DNA of 64,000 nucleotides from Modicisalibacter tunisiensis (GTDB lineage: Bacteria; Pseudomonadota; Gammaproteobacteria; Pseudomonadales; Halomonadaceae), in NCBI RefSeq assembly GCF_020148005.1, contig NZ_JAGXFD010000001.1:948719-1012718 (forward strand), given 5' to 3'. The translations under genes were made by a program, and so were the position numbers. The notes beneath the pieces were generated by a model. That model was not told the origin of the DNA and ran no database searches. It saw only the letters and a list, made by a program, of their open reading frames with translations. Below are positions 56,899 through 64,000 of this stretch, piece by piece (position 1 is the first letter of the stretch; every line of letters begins with the position of its first letter).

Positions 56899-59232
56899 TC
56901 AATTCCCGCTCGGCAAGGCATGATGCGTACCGTTTTCCAGGCGCGCTCTCGCCGGTTCGGGAGAGTCGCCGGGCAATGAGAATCTCGGCAGTGCCGTGAG
57001 CCATTCGAGCAGGACGGCAACGTCGTGGCCGTCGGGAGGCGATGTATCGGCATGCCGAGCGGCCGGCAGCAATGCCGCGAGGAGCGCCAACGGGGTTGGC
57101 CGCGCGGTGTCGTCGTCCCATGTCGCGACCCCGGTGATGCGCAGGTCGCACGACGGGTAGGCCGAGGGCGTGATGAGCCGCCCGCCGGGCAGGGTCAAGG
57201 GGAGCGCCAGCACGCTGGCCTGGCTGGGCCCCTGGCGGTGCCAGGCGATGCCTCGTATCAGGCAATAGCCGAGCGGTTCGGCCATGGCGAGCAGTGGTTG
57301 CCAGTCATCGCCGGCCACGGGCACGAGAATGGCCGCCTCGGGCGCGTCACGGTGGACCAGAAGCGCGGCGTCAATCATCAGCTGGCCCTCGGCGAGCGCG
57401 CGTCGTCCGAGTTCGTCGATCAGGCGCGGGCCGAGCTCGGCGAGGCCGAGGTGAGAGGCCACCAGGTCCGCGTCGATCATCAGGCGGTAGCCGCCGGTCT
57501 CCTGGATCAGTTCGAGTTGCGGCAATGTCGCGACCTGGCCGGGCTCCCACGCGGTGAGGGCGCCGACCAGCCGCTCTCGTGCCGGCAAGCTCCGGGTATG
57601 CAGGGCCCAACTGCGTCCTGCGATGGAAAGGCCGATCGGTGCCGGGGGCGGCGTGTGAGTCCGCGTTGGGTGGTCACGCTCGGGTGACGCGAGAGGCGCG
57701 CTGTCGTGTGTCGGCGCCTGGCGCAGCAGACCCTGGCGGCACCACGCTTCCAGGCACTGCCAGACGTGGCGCTCCAGTGCGTTCCGGTCGGGCGCTGGCT
57801 GATCGACCTGGCTGGCCTGATGCAGATGAGCGACGATGCCGCTCGGTGTCTCGCCCTCGCCGGCCAGCAGCCAGATCAGAGCGGCACTGTCATTGAGCGA
57901 GAGCAGGCCGCCGCGATGGGGGGCGTAGAGTGCCAGGCGGTCGTTGTCGATCAACTCGGTGACATCGCCGCGCTGCAGGTAAGGCTCGGCCGGTACTTGC
58001 GCATCGAACGTGCTGGCCAGTCGCCAATCCAGCAGGCCGGGCAGGGTGAAGAACGCCAGGTGGTCGGCAGGCGCGCTACCAGGATAGAGGCGCAGGAAGT
58101 CCCCGGCCCGTGACAGCTCGCGCTGGGCGTCGTCGCGCAGGGCCTGGGGCGAATCGTCGCTGGCCCCCGGGGTCTCCCGGCCATCGATGTCCACCAGCGC
58201 GACCAGGTCCTCGACCAGGCGCCGCTTGATGGCTTCCTCCGCCGGGCCGCCGCTGTCCGGACCGGCGCAGACCCCCAGCGAGGGACTCAGGTTGCACTCG
58301 AGGATCCAGGGTTTGAGATTGGCGTCGATCAGGCAATCGATACCCAGCAGCTCGTAGCCGCCGCGGCTATCGATACCGTCGTCGGCGCAGCGCTGGCGAA
58401 AGCTATCCAGGGCCGCGATCACGGTGAGCGTCAGCCGGTCGTGGAGACGCTCGAACAGGGCCTCGTCATCGTGTCCCTGTTCGCGCAGCCACGCGCGATA
58501 GCGATCCAGGTCGATGAACTCGACGGGCACCTCGGCGTCCGTGTTGCGGGCGTTGATATCGGGGTTGGTGAGGTGGCTGTAGGGGTTGGCCTTGTCGTCC
58601 CGGTCATAAAGGCCGGAAGCGAGCTTGGCGAATCCCTGGCGATACACGTAAAGACGCAGGGGGGCGAGAGAGGCCAGCAGGACATAAAGCCGCAAGACAT
58701 ACTTGTGTCCGCGAATGGTGTGTGGGTCGTCGAGATACTCCTGGACCAGCCAGTTCGATTGGCGGGGCGCGTCGGCGGCATCCTCAAGCAGTCGAATGCC
58801 CTTGCCCTTGGAGGCATTGGCGGGCTTGAGAATCCAGCACTGGCCGGGGTCGGCCAGTGCCGCATCCTGCAGGGCATGGTAATCATCGGGCATGAGATAG
58901 GCTCGCGGGAAGAAGTCGAGCCGTGCTACCTGTGAGGACTGGGAGCCGAAGCGCTCTTCCATCCGGTCGCGCAGCGTCGCCAGCGATTGATAAAGGCGGC
59001 TTTTCAGCGTCAGTGCATTGTTGCCGGGGAGATGATTGAGCTTGCAGGTCGGCGAGAGCTTGCGGAATTGCTCCGGGTCGGGCATGCCCGTGAACCAGCC
59101 GGCCTGCCAGTGCTCGGCGTCGCCGGCGACCCAGCCCCGTGCCTCGAGAGCCTCTCGGAAGAATCGGTCCTGCTCGTCGGCGCGCTTGCCACCCAGCCAG
59201 TAACGAGGCGCCCGAGACGATGGCATGGTCAT
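56899..59232 (-). CDS. TTL-type ATP-grasp ligase fused to a PqqD-like domain and a degenerate HprK-like region
   Basis: A 777-aa protein. Residues about 60-350 form a tubulin-tyrosine-ligase-type ATP-grasp domain: KLNHLPGNNALTLKSRLYQS (64-83), CWILKPANASKGKGIRLLE (132-150), LVQEYLDDP with HKYVLRLYVLL, HLTNPDINARN (220-230) and GIDCLIDANLKPWILECNLS (297-316) with the metal-binding Glu and Asn. Residues about 418-504 resemble PqqD (LALYAPHRGGLLSLNDSAAL), a peptide-recognition fold. Residues about 532-750 follow the HprK-related kinase pattern, but the P-loop position reads VPVAGDDWQPLLA and lacks GxGKST. All ligase motifs look intact. It heads the operon; start ATG at 59232 with AGGGG upstream. 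Confidence 0.8.
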   Translation of the reverse strand: MTMPSSRAPRYWLGGKRADEQDRFFREALEARGWVAGDAEHWQAGWFTGMPDPEQFRKLSPTCKLNHLPGNNALTLKSRLYQSLATLRDRMEERFGSQSSQVARLDFFPRAYLMPDDYHALQDAALADPGQCWILKPANASKGKGIRLLEDAADAPRQSNWLVQEYLDDPHTIRGHKYVLRLYVLLASLAPLRLYVYRQGFAKLASGLYDRDDKANPYSHLTNPDINARNTDAEVPVEFIDLDRYRAWLREQGHDDEALFERLHDRLTLTVIAALDSFRQRCADDGIDSRGGYELLGIDCLIDANLKPWILECNLSPSLGVCAGPDSGGPAEEAIKRRLVEDLVALVDIDGRETPGASDDSPQALRDDAQRELSRAGDFLRLYPGSAPADHLAFFTLPGLLDWRLASTFDAQVPAEPYLQRGDVTELIDNDRLALYAPHRGGLLSLNDSAALIWLLAGEGETPSGIVAHLHQASQVDQPAPDRNALERHVWQCLEAWCRQGLLRQAPTHDSAPLASPERDHPTRTHTPPPAPIGLSIAGRSWALHTRSLPARERLVGALTAWEPGQVATLPQLELIQETGGYRLMIDADLVASHLGLAELGPRLIDELGRRALAEGQLMIDAALLVHRDAPEAAILVPVAGDDWQPLLAMAEPLGYCLIRGIAWHRQGPSQASVLALPLTLPGGRLITPSAYPSCDLRITGVATWDDDTARPTPLALLAALLPAARHADTSPPDGHDVAVLLEWLTALPRFSLPGDSPEPARARLENGTHHALPSGN

Positions 59233-59371
59233 GTTCTTACCCCTGCTCGGCGTTGTGAGATGTTGTGATATGCCTTTGAGTCGGGGGTGGGCGGGGATCC
59301 TTACACGCCGTTGAAAAAGCTTCGCTGGCCGGCGGGGTAGCGGGGTGTTGCGGATGAATCCCGGGTGGTGA

Positions 59372-59397
59372 CTGGCCATGTAAGGAATACTGGCCAG
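59372..59397. promoter_or_regulatory. Inverted repeat in the divergent promoter region
   Basis: Perfect 7-bp arms CTGGCCA and TGGCCAG flank 12 bp in the 200-bp gap between the ligase gene (minus) and the ABC transporter (plus). AATACT next to the right arm could be a -10 element toward the transporter. A dimeric regulator could act on both operons from here. Inferred from symmetry and position only. Confidence 0.35.
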
Positions 59398-59432
59398 CGA
59401 CGACCAACGGATAGTCGATCAGGGAGAGTGGC

Positions 59433-60638
59433 ATGAATTATTCGCGAGGTTTGCTGGTAGCGGCACTGGTGCTGTTGCCAACGGCGGGCCAGGCCTATGA
59501 GCTGTCCGACTGGACGTCCGTGACCGAGGCCGCCCGGGGGCAGACCGTATACTGGAACGCCTGGGGTGGCGACCCGCGTACCAATACCTATATCGATTGG
59601 GTGGCCGAGCAGGTCGGCGAGCGATATGCCATCGATCTCGTGCATGTCAAGGTCAGCGATACCGCCGAGGCGGTGACCCGTGTGGTGGCCGAGAAGGCGG
59701 CCGGAAATAAGGACCACGGCGCGGTCGATCTGATCTGGCTCAACGGCGAGAACTTCGCCGCCATGAAGAACAATGATCTGCTCTATGGCCCCTGGGCCGA
59801 GCAGCTGCCCAATTTTTCACTGACCGCGCCCGAGCAGAATCCCGAAGTGCGCGAGGATTTCACCCTGCCGGTCGAGGGCTATGAAGCGCCCTGGGGCCGC
59901 GCGCAGATCACCTTCTATTACGACAGTGCGCGTGTCGACGAGCCGCCGCGCAGCATTCCCGCGCTGCTCGACTGGGCCCAGGCGCATCCCGGACGCTTCA
60001 CCTACCCCCAGCCGCCGGCCTTTCTGGGCACGACTTTCCTCAAGCAGGCGCTGCTGGCGTTGACCGACCAGCCCGAGGCGCTCTACGCGCCGGTCGACGA
60101 GGCCGATTTCGACGCCGTCACTGCGCCGCTCTGGCGATACCTGGACCGCTTGCATCCCGCCTTGTGGCGCGAGGGCAAGCGCTTTCCCACCGGCGGTCCC
60201 CAGATGCGCCAACTCATGGGCGATGGGGCGTTGAGCCTGGCGTTCACCTTCACGCCCTCGGCGCCTGCCGCCGCGGTGCTCGATTATCAGCTGCCGCCGA
60301 CCACGCGCAGTTATATTCTCGACGACGGCACGCTGGGCAACGTGCATTTCGTCGCCATCCCCTTCAATGCCCAGCACAAGGCCGGCGCGTTGACGGTCGC
60401 CAACTTCCTGCTATCGCCCGAGGCCCAGGCCCGCAAGCAGGATCTCTCGATGTGGGGTGATGCCACGGTGCTGGACATGGCGCGCCTGAGTCCCGCGCAG
60501 CGTGAGGCGTTTGCACGCGACGGCCGGGCCGCCGAGAGCCTGCCGCCGCCCTCGCTGGGCAAGACGCTACGCGAACCCGACCCTTCATGGATTGAACCTC
60601 TCGAGCGGGCCTGGCGGCAGCGTTACGGCGCGCAATGA
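59433..60638 (+). CDS. YnjB-like ABC transporter substrate-binding protein
   Basis: A 401-aa periplasmic protein. Signal peptide LLVAALVLLPTAGQA, then the mature start YELSDWTSV. Family marks are TVYWNAWGGDPRTNTYIDW, DLIWLNGENFAAMK and YEAPWGRAQITFYYDS. It belongs to the YnjB group, distantly related to thiamine/iron/spermidine binders; the ligand is unknown. AGGGAG precedes the ATG. Its stop overlaps the permease start (ATGA at 60635). Confidence 0.92.
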   Translation: MNYSRGLLVAALVLLPTAGQAYELSDWTSVTEAARGQTVYWNAWGGDPRTNTYIDWVAEQVGERYAIDLVHVKVSDTAEAVTRVVAEKAAGNKDHGAVDLIWLNGENFAAMKNNDLLYGPWAEQLPNFSLTAPEQNPEVREDFTLPVEGYEAPWGRAQITFYYDSARVDEPPRSIPALLDWAQAHPGRFTYPQPPAFLGTTFLKQALLALTDQPEALYAPVDEADFDAVTAPLWRYLDRLHPALWREGKRFPTGGPQMRQLMGDGALSLAFTFTPSAPAAAVLDYQLPPTTRSYILDDGTLGNVHFVAIPFNAQHKAGALTVANFLLSPEAQARKQDLSMWGDATVLDMARLSPAQREAFARDGRAAESLPPPSLGKTLREPDPSWIEPLERAWRQRYGAQ

Positions 60639-62347
60639 GTTCGGCCGTGGCTTATCGGCTCGTCGTCGGGACGCTGCCCTGGCTGACCATCGCCTTGCTC
60701 AGCATGCCGGTGGCCAGCGGCGTGCTCGGCGCGCTGATGCCGGCCTTCGGCTGGCTGCCGACGCTCGGGGGCGACCATCTCTCGTTGTCCCCCTGGCGGC
60801 AGCTCGTCCAGGTGCCGGGCCTCGTCGACATGGCCCGGCTCAGCCTGGTGACCGGGTTGGCCAGCGCGGCGCTGGCGCTGGCGCTGGTGGTGCTGTTTCT
60901 GGGCAGCTTTCTGTACACGCCACTATATCGGCGCATCCAGCGCTGGCTGTCGCCGCTGCTGGCGGTGCCCCACGCGGCGGCGGCGATCGGCCTGGCGTTC
61001 CTGCTGGCACCGTCGGGATGGGCGGCGCGAGGCCTCTCGCCCTGGTTGACCGGCTGGGCCTATCCCCCCGGTTATGCGTTTCCCGGCGATGCCTGGGGGC
61101 TGTCGTTGATCCTGGGGCTGGTCGTCAAGGAAGTGCCCTTCCTGTTGCTGATGAGCCTGGCGGCCCTGGTGCAATGTCAGGCCGGCGAGCGCTTGGCCGT
61201 GGCGCGAAGCCTCGGCTATCGCCCCTTGACGGCCTTTCTCAAGGGCGTCATGCCCGGGCTGTATCCCCTGCTGCGCTTGCCCCTCTACGCGGTGATCGCC
61301 TTTGCCACCTCGACGGTGGATGTGGCCATGATCCTGGGCCCCACGACACCCTCCACGCTGGCGGTCTCCGTGGTCGGCTGGCTCAACGACCCCGTGCTGT
61401 CGACGCGCTTCATGGCCTCGGCGGGGGCGATATTGCAGCTGCTGTTGACGCTGACGGCCTTGTTGATCTGGTGGTCGCTGGAGCGCCTGGTGGCATGTGC
61501 GAGCCGGGGCTGGTACCGGGACGGGCGTCGTCAGTGTGGCGACCGCTGGCTGGGCGGCGTGGCCTGGCTGGCCATGCGTACGGTACTGGGCTTGATGATG
61601 GCCGGACTGGCGGGGTTGGTGCTGTGGTCGGTGGCCGGCTATTGGCCGTTCCCGCATTTTCTGCCACGGTCGCCGACTGTGCATAACTGGCTGAACGCGG
61701 CCGATGAACTGATCGTTCCGGTATGGCAAACGCTGAGCGTCGCGCTCATCGCGACCCTCGTGTCGGTGGTGCTGGTGCTGGGCTCGCTGGAAGCGGAAAC
61801 CCTGAGGAGTCGTCCCTTGCAGCCTTGGGTACAAGTGATTCTGTACCTGCCGCTGCTGGTACCCCCGGTGGCCTTCCTGTTCGGGCTGGTCATGATGCAG
61901 GCGCAAGCGGGTATCCGCCCTGGACTGGGCACGGTCATCGTGGGCCACGCGGTCTTCGTGCTGCCCTACGTCTTCCTGTCCCTGGCGGAAAGCTATCGAC
62001 GCCTGGATCCCCGCTGGAGCCAGCAGGCACGCAGCCTCGGTGCCGGACCGTGGCGGGTCTTCCTGGGCGTACGCCTGCCGTTGCTGCTGGCGCCGATCGT
62101 GACCGCGGCGGCGGTGGGCTTCGCGGTGAGCATCGGCCAGTACCTGCCCACCGTCCTGCTGGGGGCGGGGCGTGTGGTCACGGTGACCACCGAGGCGGTC
62201 AGTCTGGCGAGCGGCGGGGATCGGCGGCTGACCGCCATCTACGCCCTGGTCCAGCTGTTGCTGCCGGCCTTGGGGTTCCTGCTGGCGATGCGGGTGCCCC
62301 GCTATGTGTTTCGACGCCGGCGCGGCCTGCTGCCCGGTGCCGACTGA
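60635..62347 (+). CDS. YnjC-like ABC transporter permease (two fused permease halves)
   Basis: A 570-aa inner-membrane protein with about 12 helices in two binding-protein-dependent permease halves (about residues 60-280 and 360-555). The EAA-type loops are seen as ARSLGYRPLTAFLKGVMPGL and ARSLGAGPWRVFLGVRLPLL, one in each half, which contact the ATPase. It overlaps the binding protein by 4 bp and precedes the ATPase by 33 bp. Confidence 0.92.
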   Translation: MSSAVAYRLVVGTLPWLTIALLSMPVASGVLGALMPAFGWLPTLGGDHLSLSPWRQLVQVPGLVDMARLSLVTGLASAALALALVVLFLGSFLYTPLYRRIQRWLSPLLAVPHAAAAIGLAFLLAPSGWAARGLSPWLTGWAYPPGYAFPGDAWGLSLILGLVVKEVPFLLLMSLAALVQCQAGERLAVARSLGYRPLTAFLKGVMPGLYPLLRLPLYAVIAFATSTVDVAMILGPTTPSTLAVSVVGWLNDPVLSTRFMASAGAILQLLLTLTALLIWWSLERLVACASRGWYRDGRRQCGDRWLGGVAWLAMRTVLGLMMAGLAGLVLWSVAGYWPFPHFLPRSPTVHNWLNAADELIVPVWQTLSVALIATLVSVVLVLGSLEAETLRSRPLQPWVQVILYLPLLVPPVAFLFGLVMMQAQAGIRPGLGTVIVGHAVFVLPYVFLSLAESYRRLDPRWSQQARSLGAGPWRVFLGVRLPLLLAPIVTAAAVGFAVSIGQYLPTVLLGAGRVVTVTTEAVSLASGGDRRLTAIYALVQLLLPALGFLLAMRVPRYVFRRRRGLLPGAD

Positions 62348-62380
62348 AGCCCGGTGTTGACTGAAGAAAGGAGCCACACC

Positions 62381-63031
62381 ATGGCGTCATTGATTCTCGA
62401 CGACCTCGTCATTGAGCAGGGCCAGCAGCGCCTGCTGAGTCTGGATACCACGATCGCTCCCGGCGAGGTGCTGACCATCATGGGGCCCTCCGGCGTCGGC
62501 AAGTCCACCTTGCTGGCGTTCATCGCGGGTTTCTTGAGTCCAGCCTTCCGGGCGCGAGGGCGCGTAAAGCTCGATGAAAAACGCATCGATATGCTGCCGG
62601 CCGAGCAGCGTCATGTCGGGCTGCTCTTTCAGGACCCGCTGCTGTTTCCGCATCTCGATGTCGAGGGCAATCTGGCCTTCGGCATGGTGCGCGAGGGGAG
62701 TCGTCAGCAGCGCTGCGCGCGAATTCACGAAGCCCTGAGATCGGTCGGGCTGGAGACGTTTGCCAAGCGTGACCCCGCGACGCTGTCCGGCGGGCAGAAG
62801 GCGCGGGTCGCCCTGCTGCGGGTGCTGCTGTCACAGCCGCGCGCGATCCTGCTCGACGAGCCGTTCTCCAAGCTGGATGCCGGACTGCGTGACGAGATTC
62901 GTCACTGGGTCTTCGAACGCGTGCGGCATTACCGCCTGCCCACGCTGATGGTGACCCACGACGAGGCCGACGCCCGGGCGGCCGGCGGGCGTATCATCAC
63001 TTTCGATGACGGATGTCGGGTCACATCATGA
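62381..63031 (+). CDS. YnjD-like ABC transporter ATP-binding protein
   Basis: A 216-aa ATPase. Walker A is MGPSGVGKSTLLAFIAG, the Q-loop LLFQDPLLFPHL, the signature LSGGQKARVALLR, Walker B AILLDEPFSKLD and the switch His VTHDEADA. It is short, as YnjD proteins are, with no C-terminal regulatory domain. The ATG at 62381 is behind AAAGGAG. It completes the ynjBCD-type operon. Confidence 0.94.
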   Translation: MASLILDDLVIEQGQQRLLSLDTTIAPGEVLTIMGPSGVGKSTLLAFIAGFLSPAFRARGRVKLDEKRIDMLPAEQRHVGLLFQDPLLFPHLDVEGNLAFGMVREGSRQQRCARIHEALRSVGLETFAKRDPATLSGGQKARVALLRVLLSQPRAILLDEPFSKLDAGLRDEIRHWVFERVRHYRLPTLMVTHDEADARAAGGRIITFDDGCRVTS

Positions 63032-63055
63032 GCTAATGTGATCATGCGGTTTTTT
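63019..63055 (+). terminator. Possible terminator after the ABC transporter operon
   Basis: A weak hairpin (GGTCACAT with ATGTGATC, one G-T pair, 9-nt loop) spans the ynjD-like stop codon, and TTTTTT follows after six bases. Low stem stability and the gap to the T-run make this tentative. Confidence 0.3.
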
Positions 63056-63060
63056 AGCGT

Positions 63061-63093
63061 TAGGCATTGTCTGAAAACTGTCTGCGCTCGGCC
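63061..63093. repeat. 33-bp fragment of the MITE-like element
   Basis: This segment is the exact reverse complement of 52948-52980, the right end of the element at 52820. It stops abruptly at a run of C, so the rest has been lost, perhaps by the event that brought in the nearby insertion sequence. Confidence 0.8.
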
Positions 63094-63184
63094 CCCCCAC
63101 TGTCAAGCTAGTTGGAGTGTCAGCGGCTCTTAGAGTGCCTTTCAAAACCTTGAAAGCGGCTCTCGCCATTCCTAGATTTTGGGC

Positions 63185-63990
63185 ATGGCTAAGAAGATCG
63201 TATCCGATGAACTCTGGTCTATCGTCGAGCCGCTACTGCCTCCGCCTCAGCCCAAGCCGCGTGGCGGCCGACCTCCCGTTTCCAATCGCGCAGCCCTGAC
63301 AGGCATCCTGTTCGTCCTGCGCTCGGGTATCCCTTGGGAGATGTTGCCTCAAGAGATGGGCTGCGGTTCCGGCGTGACCTGCTGGAGGCGCCTGCGCGAC
63401 TGGCAGGAAGCGGGCGTCTGGGAACACTTGCATCAGACGCTGCTGGAACACTTGCAGCACGCGGATCAACTGGATTGGGAGCGAGCCTGTATGGACAGCG
63501 CCTCCCTACCGGCAAAAAAGGGGGCTCAGCGATCGGCCCCAACCCGACAGACCGAGGAAGACCGGGCACAAAGCGGCACCTCCTGACCGATCGTCAGGGA
63601 GTCCCGTTGGCTGTCCTGCTCTCGGGAGCCAACATGAACGATAGTGTGCCATTAACGGCACTGCTCGATAGCGTTCCACCGATTTCGTCGGGGCGACCGG
63701 GGCGGCCTCGTCGTCGTCCCGACAAACTCCATGCGGACAAGGCGTACGATCATCGCCGTTGCCGCCAAGCCTGTCGGCGACGTGGCATTCAGCCCCGCAT
63801 TGCTCGTCGAGGTGTCGAGGATAGTCAGCGGCTCGGGTGCCATCGCTGGGTTGTCGAACGCACCTTTGCCTGGCTGGGCAGGATGAGGCGACTCACCACG
63901 CGCTATGAACGGCGAGTCGATATCCATTATGCCTTTACGCTGCTGGGCTGCTCTCTGGTCTGTCTGAACAAGCTTCAAGGCAGGTTTTGA
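63185..63990 (+). CDS. IS5-family transposase, made by -1 frameshifting between two frames
   Basis: The first frame (63185-63586) begins MAKKIVSDELWSIVEPLLPP and has GGRPPVSNRAALTGILFVLR and the first catalytic Asp in CMDSASL. The second frame, ending at 63990, carries GTKRHLLTDRQGVPLAVLLS, the second Asp in LHADKAYD and the Glu in WVVERTFAWLGRMRRL. A slippery site lies at the junction, so a fused product with the full DDE triad is expected. No other damage is visible, so the element may be active. Confidence 0.88.
63514..63520 (+). promoter_or_regulatory. Programmed -1 frameshift site in the transposase
   Basis: The heptamer AAAAAAG sits in the first frame as A AAA AAG, the canonical X XXY YYZ form, followed by a run of G. 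Slipping back one base joins the upstream frame to the downstream frame exactly where the DDE domain continues. Confidence 0.8.
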
Positions 63991-64000
63991 AAGGCACTCT

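Larger units (their letters stand above)
63132..64000 (+). mobile_element. Complete IS5-family insertion sequence (IS427-like group)
   Basis: The element is bounded by perfect 19-bp inverted repeats: AGAGTGCCTTTCAAAACCT at 63132-63150 and its complement at 63982-64000. It holds a two-frame DDE transposase. A TA just outside or at the left end fits the TA target preference of this group. The right flank lies beyond the window, so the target duplication cannot be confirmed. Confidence 0.9.

Noticed and set aside
55812..59232. Lasso peptide cluster
   Set aside because: A PqqD-like domain and an HprK-like region are suggestive, but there is no B2-type cysteine protease or asparagine synthetase-like C protein.

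Overview
The window is a high-GC chromosomal segment of a gammaproteobacterium, most likely Halomonadaceae (Halomonas or a close relative). The basis is gene order and protein character: an atp operon followed by glmU, a DeoR-type regulator and glmS; HexR; PhoBR beside UbiA/UbiC; the gmk-rpoZ-spoT-ridA-recG neighbourhood; and generally acidic proteins. The genus is an inference. I see no rRNA, tRNA or CRISPR array.

Layout. 1-6235: the 3' end of atpB, then atpE-F-H-A-G-D-C, closed by a strong terminator. 6367-10455: glmU, a GlmR-like regulator and glmS (UDP-GlcNAc supply). 10465-20300: mltA, a DUF72 protein, an NSS transporter, a small unknown protein, hexR, uvrD, psiE, an orphan TRAP binding protein and a thioesterase. 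20631-25892: phoU, cysZ, phoBR with an upstream Pho box, and ubiA/ubiC. 26013-38713: a rubredoxin reductase-like protein, HU, a FUSC protein, oxyR-recG, an SDR, thpR, ridA, spoT, rpoZ and gmk. 38816-47523: transport and resistance genes (MFS, a marR-emrA-emrB type operon, a second MFS, SulP) and pyrC. 47844-52595: a probable catabolic module (MFS, SDR, LysR, salicylate hydroxylase-type monooxygenase).

52600-64000 is accessory in character. It holds an insertion-sequence remnant, a small inverted-repeat element (about 160 bp, with a related copy near 34.9 kb and a 33-bp fragment near 63.06 kb), a DksA/TraR-like protein, a seven-gene minus-strand operon, a divergent YnjBCD-type ABC transporter, and a complete IS5-family element ending at the window edge.

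The most interesting system is that minus-strand operon (59232 down to 53452). Its first gene encodes a 777-aa protein joining an intact tubulin-tyrosine-ligase-type ATP-grasp domain, a PqqD-like peptide-recognition domain and a C-terminal region that looks like an HprK-related kinase without its P-loop. It is followed by a DoxX membrane protein, two small paralogous peptides, a DinB-fold protein, a DUF302 protein and an aminoglycoside-phosphotransferase-like protein. The two peptides share an N-terminal signature (LSRxxxYxxPxL) and an ASAE junction, but end in different repetitive acidic tails, one of Glu/Gly/Ala and one of Glu-Ala-Ser-Pro repeats. I read this as a candidate ribosomally made, post-translationally modified peptide system in which a TTL-type ligase may add amino acids to acidic tails, much as eukaryotic TTL enzymes act on tubulin tails. 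The domain calls rest on visible motifs; the function is inference.
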